Origin: Noviherbaspirillum autotrophicum
Lineage (GTDB): Bacteria; Pseudomonadota; Gammaproteobacteria; Burkholderiales; Burkholderiaceae_D
Assembly (NCBI RefSeq): GCF_000818395.1
Contig: NZ_JWJG01000028.1
Span: 2,711,195-2,775,194 of the forward strand
DNA: 64,000 bases
Direction of reading: 5' to 3'
Part shown: piece by piece, positions 57,200-64,000 of the stretch
Position numbering within the stretch: position 1 is the stretch's first letter
How the letters are laid out: each line of letters starts with the position of its first letter
Translations under genes and position numbers: made by a program
The notes under the pieces: generated by a model
The model's input: only the letters and a program-made list of their open reading frames with translations
The model's database searches: none
What the model was told of the DNA's origin: nothing

Positions 57200-58095
57200 T
57201 GAGTCTCAAGTCCGCACTGTCCAATGCTGATCGCTGGCTTCAAGATGCGTCGTTCAGCACAACTTTTCTATTGGCGCTCGCCAGCGTTATTGCGATCGGC
57301 ATTCCAGACTACCTGTTTGGAGTCGATATTTCCCTCTTCATTCTTTATATCGTGCCAGTCGGTATCGGCACGTGGTATGCAGGAAAACATTGCGGGATCT
57401 TCCTCGCCATCCTGTCAAGCACTCCGTTGATGATGGAACAAGTCAACGCACATTATTTCGTAAATCGCCAAGGTCTGTTCTTTTGGAATCTGTTCATGCA
57501 TGTCTGCACCTTGCTGGTCATCGTGTACTTGCTCGACGTGCTTGTAGTTCACTTGCGAAATGAAGCCGCGCTCGCGCGCGTTGATGCCGTCACCGGAGTT
57601 TTTAACCGCCTTGGCTTTTTTGAGCGCCTGGAGTTCAGCGTCAACCTGATGGCACGCCAGCAGATAGGATTCGGTTTGGTGTATATCGATCTTGATGACT
57701 TCAAGAAAATAAACGACAAGTACGGCCACGACGAGGGAGACAGGGTTCTTCGGCTCACTGCAAGCCTATTGGGAAAGTCTGTTCGCCATAGCGATGTTGC
57801 GGCCCGGCTTGGCGGCGACGAATTCGCGCTGCTCCTTCACGGAGTCGATCGGCATCAGGCCGTGATTCTCATTGAAAAACTCCGCGTTGCGCTTCATCGG
57901 GCCTTTCAAATGGAGCGGGTGGCGGTGACTTGCAGTATCGGATGCGTGACGTTCCGTTCTTTCATCCCCGATCCCCATAGCGCAATCAAGGCGGCAGACC
58001 TATTGATGTATGAAGTCAAGCGTCATGGAAAAAACAACGTCCTTGTCGAAGAATATGAAGCCATGACTGCGCACAGCGCGACGAAGCCACAATGA
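57196..58095 (+). CDS. Membrane diguanylate cyclase (GGDEF)
   Basis: 299 residues from the ATG at 57196. Several helices (about 22-120, MASE-like) precede a GGDEF domain starting ARVDAVTGVFNRLGFFERLE; the active site is RLGGDEF (about 204) and the I-site-type RxxD residues are not evident. The start overlaps the end of the permease remnant. It probably makes cyclic di-GMP in response to a membrane signal. Confidence 0.93.
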   Translation: MMSLKSALSNADRWLQDASFSTTFLLALASVIAIGIPDYLFGVDISLFILYIVPVGIGTWYAGKHCGIFLAILSSTPLMMEQVNAHYFVNRQGLFFWNLFMHVCTLLVIVYLLDVLVVHLRNEAALARVDAVTGVFNRLGFFERLEFSVNLMARQQIGFGLVYIDLDDFKKINDKYGHDEGDRVLRLTASLLGKSVRHSDVAARLGGDEFALLLHGVDRHQAVILIEKLRVALHRAFQMERVAVTCSIGCVTFRSFIPDPHSAIKAADLLMYEVKRHGKNNVLVEEYEAMTAHSATKPQ

Positions 58096-58132
58096 ATTCG
58101 ACCGTTTCAAAATGCAAGTACGTTCCACTATG

Positions 58133-59197
58133 TCATGTCGCCTTCTTTATGTCGCGGGAGAAGAACAGGCCTGGCACCATTGGCAGCCAGAAGCTCACCC
58201 CTCGGAACAACAAGGTCGCCGCGAGCGACGCCGGGATCGACACTCCCGCGTGCTGCAACGCCACGACCGAGGTCGCTTCAAATACACCCAGCCCGCCAGG
58301 CACGATACTGATGGTCCGAAGCAACGAGGAAGCGATGAAGCTCGTATATACGCCGGTAGGTGACGCCACCTCGCCAAGCGAGCGAATGAGAACCCATACT
58401 GTGCCTGTGTCAAGCAGCACAATGGCGAGGTGAAACAATACGCTCTTGAGAATGAGCGGGAAGCTACGGACAAGCGTCGGGTCGGCCTCGCCGAGTAGCG
58501 AAAGCATGTTCGCCAGCAGCGGAACGCGCCCGAGCCAAGCAGGCGTCGTGCGCCGTCGTCCCGCAAGGGCAAGGGCGGCTGTGGTCAGCGCGACGCTGAA
58601 GACGACCAGGCATAGGGCGACCGCGAGAATGAGCGGGTTCACTCGGCCCTCCACCATCGAGATGAGAAGCGCGAGAACAAGGGTCAGGACATAGGCGGCA
58701 TAGTATGAGACGCCATCGACGAGCACCGAAGCCATGACAACGCTACGCGGAACTCCGCGTAGCTCGAGCGCCCGGGCGACGACCACCGTCCCGCTGACGC
58801 CGCCAGATGGAAGAGCCTGGCTGATGAACAGCTGGGCGAGGCTGAGTTTGAAGGCCACCCACAACGGCAGCACAATTCCGGCCGCCCGCGTGACCACGCG
58901 CCAAGTCTCGCCCTGCGCCAGATAGGTTCCGACTTGCAGAACGATCGCGACGGCCAGCCACCATGGCTGCGCCCTCTCTGCGAGGCGCAAGAACTCCTGT
59001 TCTTCCGAGAAGTGGAGCGCGGCGATGATGACCGCCGCAAGCATTGCGAAACCGAAAATCCAGGAAAACCAGCGAGCAGCACGCAATGCTGACCGGTGCT
59101 CGCCGGTTCCAAGGCCGGTGCCCGGTCCAACTTCTGCGCCATTGCCGTTCACATGCAAAGTTATCGAAGTGGTACCTTTTGCATTTTCCTCACTCAT
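58133..59197 (-). CDS. Lysylphosphatidylglycerol synthase TM-region (UPF0104) protein
   Basis: 354 residues from the ATG at 59197. About eight membrane helices and the family blocks SLAQLFISQALPSGGVSGTVVVARAL, VSYYAAYVLTLVLA and IVPGGLGVFEATSVVALQHAGVS. It belongs to the flippase-like membrane proteins with no synthase domain. N-terminal 45 residues are low-complexity. Confidence 0.9.
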   Translation of the reverse strand: MSEENAKGTTSITLHVNGNGAEVGPGTGLGTGEHRSALRAARWFSWIFGFAMLAAVIIAALHFSEEQEFLRLAERAQPWWLAVAIVLQVGTYLAQGETWRVVTRAAGIVLPLWVAFKLSLAQLFISQALPSGGVSGTVVVARALELRGVPRSVVMASVLVDGVSYYAAYVLTLVLALLISMVEGRVNPLILAVALCLVVFSVALTTAALALAGRRRTTPAWLGRVPLLANMLSLLGEADPTLVRSFPLILKSVLFHLAIVLLDTGTVWVLIRSLGEVASPTGVYTSFIASSLLRTISIVPGGLGVFEATSVVALQHAGVSIPASLAATLLFRGVSFWLPMVPGLFFSRDIKKAT

Positions 59198-59265
59198 CGT
59201 TGGGATATCCTCACATGCTTGCTTTTTTTTGATGACGTGATATTGGCGCGTGCGACGGCAACGCA

Positions 59266-59718
59266 TCACGGCGCAGTGCCTGGCGGAGCTGCCTCGGCTT
59301 GCGCGTCGCCCAGGACGACGGCGAACAGTTGCAGCGTGTCTAGGTAGCGCTGAGCCTTGGCGCGCGCATCGCCGAGCCTGGCCTGCTGATCGAGGCGCTG
59401 CGCCTCGATGACTTGCGGGAAGCAGGTCTGCTCTGCCTGGTAACTTTGCTGCGTGAGGTCCCGTGTCGATTGCGCCGCATCCAAGGCCTTGCGTTGCGCC
59501 TCGAGCAGCGTCGCTTCATTTGCCAGCGCCTGAAGCACATATGCAACCTGCGCGAATGCCCGCAGCACGGTATTGCTTATCAGCGTCAGCCTGCTTGCGC
59601 GCCACTGCGTCAGTAGGACATCGGCCAAGGCTTCAGCCTACGCGACGCGATGGGCCGTTGCACCAACTGCGCCAACATCGTACGACAATGCCGGCCCGAT
59701 GGCCAAGCTATTCATTGG
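59266..59718 (-). pseudogene. C-terminal remnant of a TolC-type outer-membrane efflux protein
   Basis: The minus strand reads IGPALSYDVGAVGATAHRVA, an in-frame TAG (about 59638), then AEALADVLLTQ and a coiled-coil repeat (LEAQRKALDAAQSTRDLTQQSYQ) typical of the OEP repeat. The N-terminal 350 or so residues are missing. Confidence 0.78.
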
Positions 59719-59914
59719 TCGTGCGCATAAACATCTCCGTCAGGACAACTTGGGCGTAACGGCACATTGGACCATGCATGCCGCTGGAAAGAGTATGTTT
59801 CCGATCTGATGCCGCTACGCCGTGACTGCGCCACACCCGCCGCGGCGTCTTGGAACAAACGTATCCAAAACCATTTGACTTGGATCATGCATATGGAACG
59901 TACCCGCTCCTAGC

Positions 59915-62272
59915 ATGCTTATCAGGCATCACGACCATCATTCCGCCTTTCCGAAACCGGTTTCATCAGCAGCGCCATGGGACGCCTCCATGATGTCTGG
60001 AAATCGACTTAATCTGCTGCAAGTGACCGTATGCGCCATTACCTTGGCTGCCGGTAGCGTCTTGCATCTACAGGGGATGGAAGACATTGCCGATTGGATG
60101 TGGTGCGGCGGTGCCAGCCTCGTTCTCCTGTCGGTGCTGATCGATACCGTGGTCGCGATATGGCAAAGGAAATTTGGGCTTGACCTCATCGCCTTGGTGT
60201 CAATCGCCGGCGCGATCACGTTGCAGGAATATCTAACAGCATCCGTGATCACATTGATGTTTGCCGGGGGCCGTGCGCTGGAAGGACTTGCGGAAAGACG
60301 CGCGCAGGAAGAAATGTCCGCATTATTGGCAAAAGCACCTCAATTTGCCAATCGATATGACGGCAGCGTCATCGCTCAGGTGCCGATGACAGCTGTTCGC
60401 CCCGGCGATCGCATCCTTGTGCGATCCGGGGAAACGGTGCCGGTTGACGGGACGCTTCTTGCTGCGGCCGTCGTGGATCGATCGAGCCTGACCGGCGAAT
60501 CTTTGCCGGTGTCATATTCTGCGGGAAATGCAATAGCCAGCGGCAGCATCAATGCCGGGGATGCATTCGATTTGCTGGCCACCAACACTTCCCAAGACAG
60601 CACATTTTCCAACATCATTCGTCTTGTCCACGCCGCGCAACATTCAAAAGCGCCTGCAGCGCGACTGGCTGATCGCTATGCGCTGCTATTTGTCCCGCTG
60701 GCTTTAGGGGTCGCAGGCTTGTCCTGGCTGTTGTCCGGTGATCCGAATCGCGCTTTGGCCGTCGTCGTGGTCGCCACGCCCTGCCCTTTGATTTTGGCGG
60801 TGCCGGTTGCGATTGTCTGTGCCATGTCCCGCTGCGCACAACGTGGGGTGTTAATCAAACACGGCGGCGCACTCGAAAAAATGGCACAGGTCAAGACCTT
60901 GTTCCTCGACAAGACCGGTACGCTCACCGTTGGCAGGGCTCGCCTGACTGCCATGGCCACCGCACCGACGGTGCCGCATGAAGAGGTGCTCAGGTTGGCG
61001 GCATCGCTGGAACAAATGTCCAACCATGCCATCGCGCAAGCTGTGGTCTGCGCCGCGATCGGACGCGGACTGGCGCTATCCATTCCTGAGCATGCGTCCG
61101 AGCAGCCCGGTGCCGGACTGTCCGGTCGAGTAGACGGCATAGAGGTCCGTGTCGGCGGAATCGAATACGTTTTGGGCAGCGCGGCGATGCCATCGTGGTC
61201 GATGGGCCTGGGCGAGCGCGTTGGATACGAAGGCACCGCAGGCGTCTATGTCGCCATTGATGGGCGGTTCTGCGGTGTGCTTCACATGGCAGACGAAATC
61301 CGCTTGGACACACCGCGTGCCATGCGGCTGATGCGGGCATCCGGCGTAGAACGCATCATCATGCTCACCGGAGATCGGCGTGACGTGGCCGCCACCATTG
61401 GCAATTCCTTGGGTGTAGATACCGTCATGGCGGAGCAGACGCCTGCTTCGAAACTTGCCGCAATTGCAGATGCACGCAGGAACAGCGTGACGATGATGGT
61501 CGGTGACGGAATCAACGATGCGCCGGCACTGGCCGCCGCCGACATCGGCGTCGCCATGGGTGCACGAGGTGCGGCTGCGGCGGCCGAGTCTGCACAAGTC
61601 GTGTTGTTGGTCGATCGCCTGGATCGACTGGCATTTGCAGTTCGTATTGCGCAGCAGACCCGGACCATCGCCTTGCAATGCGTCGCGGCAGGCATGGGGC
61701 TTTCGATGTTCGCGATGCTGGTCGCCGCCTTCGGCTATTTACCGCCCGTGGCCGGAGCCATCTTTCAAGAGGTGATCGACGTCACTGTCATCCTGAATGC
61801 ACTTCGTGTTCTTCGCCTGGAGAAAGAAAAAGCGGCAGAACGTCTTTCGGCGGACGATGTCAGCAAACTGCAAGAAGAGCATGCTCGCCTGTTGCCCGTT
61901 ATTGACCGCCTGAGATGGCTGGCAGATCGGGCTGATGAGTTACCGGCTTCGACGATCAGGGAAGAACTGGCTTCCTTGAGCACGTCACTTCAAGACCAGA
62001 TCTTGCCGCACGAATCGACGGACGATGCCACGCTTTATCCGCGCGTCGCGCGTTTGATCGGCGGCCAGGATCCGATGGCATCCATGAGCAGCACGCACCG
62101 GGAAATTTACCGCCTGAGTCGCACCGTCGATCGGCTCGCCACGAAGATGCCTAGCGAGAAGCGCGACAAAGCGTCCATGCAGGAAATGCGCCGAACCTTG
62201 TATGCGCTCGATGCCATTCTGCGACTGCATTTCGCGCAGGAAGAAGAGATTTATCACGGCTTGTCCTCGTGA
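59915..62272 (+). CDS. P1B-type metal ATPase with C-terminal hemerythrin-like domain
   Basis: 785 residues. P-type features: SLTGESLPV (actuator), ATPCPLILAVP as the metal-site motif in the sixth helix (about 288), DKTGTLT (phosphorylated Asp about 333), and GDGINDAP (about 530). From about 650 there is a hemerythrin-like HHE domain: EEHARLLPVIDRL, LPHESTDDATLYPRV, STHREIYRLSR and LHFAQEEEIYH, giving the usual His/Glu iron ligands. The TPC motif plus this domain is characteristic of the P1B-5 group, linked to iron, nickel or cobalt export and oxygen/redox sensing. The N-terminus is His-rich (RHHDHH). Confidence 0.93.
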   Translation: MLIRHHDHHSAFPKPVSSAAPWDASMMSGNRLNLLQVTVCAITLAAGSVLHLQGMEDIADWMWCGGASLVLLSVLIDTVVAIWQRKFGLDLIALVSIAGAITLQEYLTASVITLMFAGGRALEGLAERRAQEEMSALLAKAPQFANRYDGSVIAQVPMTAVRPGDRILVRSGETVPVDGTLLAAAVVDRSSLTGESLPVSYSAGNAIASGSINAGDAFDLLATNTSQDSTFSNIIRLVHAAQHSKAPAARLADRYALLFVPLALGVAGLSWLLSGDPNRALAVVVVATPCPLILAVPVAIVCAMSRCAQRGVLIKHGGALEKMAQVKTLFLDKTGTLTVGRARLTAMATAPTVPHEEVLRLAASLEQMSNHAIAQAVVCAAIGRGLALSIPEHASEQPGAGLSGRVDGIEVRVGGIEYVLGSAAMPSWSMGLGERVGYEGTAGVYVAIDGRFCGVLHMADEIRLDTPRAMRLMRASGVERIIMLTGDRRDVAATIGNSLGVDTVMAEQTPASKLAAIADARRNSVTMMVGDGINDAPALAAADIGVAMGARGAAAAAESAQVVLLVDRLDRLAFAVRIAQQTRTIALQCVAAGMGLSMFAMLVAAFGYLPPVAGAIFQEVIDVTVILNALRVLRLEKEKAAERLSADDVSKLQEEHARLLPVIDRLRWLADRADELPASTIREELASLSTSLQDQILPHESTDDATLYPRVARLIGGQDPMASMSSTHREIYRLSRTVDRLATKMPSEKRDKASMQEMRRTLYALDAILRLHFAQEEEIYHGLSS

Positions 62273-62299
62273 GCAAACCGGCATTTGAATGGAAAAACC

Positions 62300-62500
62300 A
62301 TGACCCGCCGCCCAACTGCAGGCGCTAATCTAACGGCACCGGCCTTGCCCTGGATTACCGCGATACTTGTGCTGACTGCAGTCATTTTCGGCCCGGAAGG
62401 ATCCGAACAGCGGATTTACGACCCCGGTCGCGATTTTGTTCGTCGGCTTCACGAAACAGTCGGACTGACAGTGCTTGGCCTTACCATCCAAAATCGATAG
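62300..62500 (+). pseudogene. N-terminal remnant of a cytochrome b561-like protein
   Basis: 66 codons: PWITAILVLTAVIFGPEGSEQ, then RDFVRRLHETVGLTVLGL, matching the first helix and the following His-containing segment of cytochrome b561. The usual first heme His (HW) reads Pro. The rest of the protein is missing. Confidence 0.7.
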
Positions 62501-62545
62501 GTTGGCGCGCAGCCGGACCGAACGGAATCGCAGGTCAGGCAGGCT

Positions 62546-63400
62546 TTACGTTGCGATGCGTGAATAGATCCAGCCTGCCATCATCACGAGGACCATGAGC
62601 GCCACTGTGAGAACGGTAAAATCGGCCGGGAGTCCGAGCGGACTGGTGCCGCCAGCCAGCATCAACGCGCGCAAACCGTCGACTTCATAGGTCAGCGGAT
62701 TTCCGTGGGCGACCCATCGCAGCCAGTCCGGCATGATCGCCGTTGGATAAATGGCGTTGCTCGCAAAAAAGAGCGGCATCGTCAATACTTGGCCAATGCC
62801 CATGAAGCGTTCACGGGTCTTGACGATGCAAGCAATGATCAAGGAAAACGTGGAGAACAATGCGGCGCCCAGCAGCACCAGCGCGATCACGCCGAGCATC
62901 GGCGCAAGCTGCCATTGCATCTTGACGCCGAGTGCCAGCGCGAGCAGGTAGACGATCACTGCTTGCGAGAGAGCCCGTACGCCGGCGGAAATCGCCTTGC
63001 CAAGCACGAGCGCGGTGCGCGGCACAGGGCTGACGAGAAACTTGTGCACGATGCCCAGATCGCGCTCCCAGATGATCGAGATGCCATAGAAGATCGCAAC
63101 GAACAACACACTCTGCGCGAGCACGCCGGGTGCCAAAAAATCAACGTAATTGAGATTACCGGTTGGAATGGCGTGACTGCGCGCAAAAACTTGGCCGAAC
63201 ACGAGCAACCACAGCATCGGCTGTATCGCGCGTGTCAGTAATTCAGTCGGGTCGTGGCGCAGCTTGCGCGTTTCCATTTCGGCGATCGCGTACACTTTCG
63301 CGCCATAGCGCACGAGCGCCGAAAGCCAGCCCGACCGCGCATCGCGTGCCCGCGGCTTAGCCGAGCCGCTGGGCGGTGCGCCGGGTGTCGGCGGTGTCAC
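62546..63400 (-). CDS. ABC-2 type exporter permease
   Basis: 284 residues from a GTG at 63400 with a GGGAG ribosome site; the reading frame is open upstream but would overlap the ATPase gene further. Six membrane helices and the ABC2 signature (FAPGVLAQSVLF-like LAPGVLAQSVLFVAIFYG; NAIYPTAIMPDWLRW; NPLTYEVDGLR). It is the membrane partner of the upstream ATPase, with which it overlaps by 44 bases. Likely exports a lipid-linked or antibiotic-like compound; the substrate is unknown. Confidence 0.9.
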   Translation of the reverse strand: MTPPTPGAPPSGSAKPRARDARSGWLSALVRYGAKVYAIAEMETRKLRHDPTELLTRAIQPMLWLLVFGQVFARSHAIPTGNLNYVDFLAPGVLAQSVLFVAIFYGISIIWERDLGIVHKFLVSPVPRTALVLGKAISAGVRALSQAVIVYLLALALGVKMQWQLAPMLGVIALVLLGAALFSTFSLIIACIVKTRERFMGIGQVLTMPLFFASNAIYPTAIMPDWLRWVAHGNPLTYEVDGLRALMLAGGTSPLGLPADFTVLTVALMVLVMMAGWIYSRIAT

Positions 63401-64000
63401 GATAGTCTCCCTGGGCTTCGAGATGATCTTCGGTGTAGTGCGCGAATACGTCATCAAGCGTAATTTTCTTACCCTCCGGTTGATGCAGGGACGCGCGCAA
63501 TTCGTCGATCGATCCAGCAACAACGATCGCGCCATGCTGCATGATAGCGACCCGCGTACAGAGGCGCGCGGCTTCGTCCATATAATGCGTGGTCAGAAAA
63601 ATCGTCATGCCATATTCGGCGCGCAACCTCTGGATATGCTGCCATACAGCGTCACGCGCCACCGGATCAAGGCCGACCGTCGGTTCGTCCAGAAACAAAA
63701 GTCGCGGCCGGTGCAGCATCGATTGCGCGATTTCCAAACGACGTATCATGCCGCCGGAATACGTGCTCACCAGCCGATCGGCAGCGTCGCTCAAGTCCAT
63801 GAAGGCGAGCCCTTCGCCGATACGCGCTTTGCGGGCACTGCGCGGGATGTCGTAGAGCCGCGCGAACACATCCAGATTCTCATAGCCGGTAAGTTCGCCA
63901 TCGGCGGACAGCGCTTGCGGAACGTAGCCGATGACACGGCGAACCTGTGCAGCCTCGCGCACAATGTCGAATCCTGATACCGTTGCACTGCCCGACGTCG
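63357..64000 (-). CDS. ABC transporter ATPase (partial, DrrA-like)
   Basis: The 5' end is beyond base 64000, so only the C-terminal part is seen. Q-loop (GYVPQALSADGELTGYENL), signature YSGGMIRRLEIAQSMLHRP, Walker B LLFLDEPTVGLDP and H-loop LTTHYMDEA are intact. It ends with a C-terminal extension (KKITLDDVFAHYTEDH). The order ATPase-permease indicates a two-gene exporter. Confidence 0.93.
   Translation of the reverse strand, partial: TSGSATVSGFDIVREAAQVRRVIGYVPQALSADGELTGYENLDVFARLYDIPRSARKARIGEGLAFMDLSDAADRLVSTYSGGMIRRLEIAQSMLHRPRLLFLDEPTVGLDPVARDAVWQHIQRLRAEYGMTIFLTTHYMDEAARLCTRVAIMQHGAIVVAGSIDELRASLHQPEGKKITLDDVFAHYTEDHLEAQGDYRDTADTRRTAQRLG

Overview
The window looks like chromosome-type DNA of a betaproteobacterium, probably Oxalobacteraceae (Herbaspirillum/Noviherbaspirillum/Massilia relatives). 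The basis is the complete rRNA operon with tRNA-Ile and tRNA-Ala in the spacer, the GC-rich codon use and the Burkholderiales-type respiratory genes. This placement rests on pattern recognition, not on an alignment.

Region 1 (1 to about 25.1 kb) is part of a large conjugative element. On the minus strand, in transcription order, are a Toprim primase-like protein, a DUF932 protein, an FlhD/FlhC-like activator pair, a MOBH-type relaxase (TraI), coupling protein TraD and a DUF4400 membrane protein. After a 1.8 kb gene-poor stretch comes one long F-type transfer operon: a hypothetical gene, a lytic transglycosylase, an OmpA-like lipoprotein, a small frameshifted gene, then traA, traL, traE, traK, traB, dsbC, traV, traC, trbI, an S26 peptidase (traF/trhF-like), a small exported protein, traW and traU, with the next gene cut off at base 1. 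The content resembles SXT/R391 ICEs and IncA/C plasmids, including SetCD/AcaCD-like (FlhDC-like) and AcaB-like (DUF1845) regulators. A perfect FNR-type site sits where a class II activator would bind upstream of the flhDC-like pair. No integrase, attachment site, rep gene or oriT was recognised.

Region 2 (about 24.1 to 35.2 kb) is the junction and rRNA region: a Tn5-like transposase scrap, a decayed TnpB (IS1341-type), the 16S-tRNA-Ile-tRNA-Ala-23S-5S operon with its terminator, and an IS66-family element just downstream of that terminator.

Region 3 (35.5 to 64 kb) is chromosomal. It holds a PAS/GGDEF protein, a MocR-type regulator, hisC, an lrgAB-like pair, a norE/norF-like oxidase subunit pair with DUF2970 and ccoG, a sulfite/nitrite reductase with DUF934, two c-type cytochromes, an orphan nuoB, a tandem universal stress protein, a second diguanylate cyclase, a flippase-like membrane protein, a P1B-type ATPase with a C-terminal hemerythrin-like domain, and an ABC-2 exporter running off the right edge. 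Between them lie many gene remnants (cydA, pta, groEL, an ABC exporter pair, a TolC-like protein, cytochrome b561) and an IS3-family insertion. Taken together this is a low-oxygen/stress/electron-transport region that is decaying around a few intact genes.
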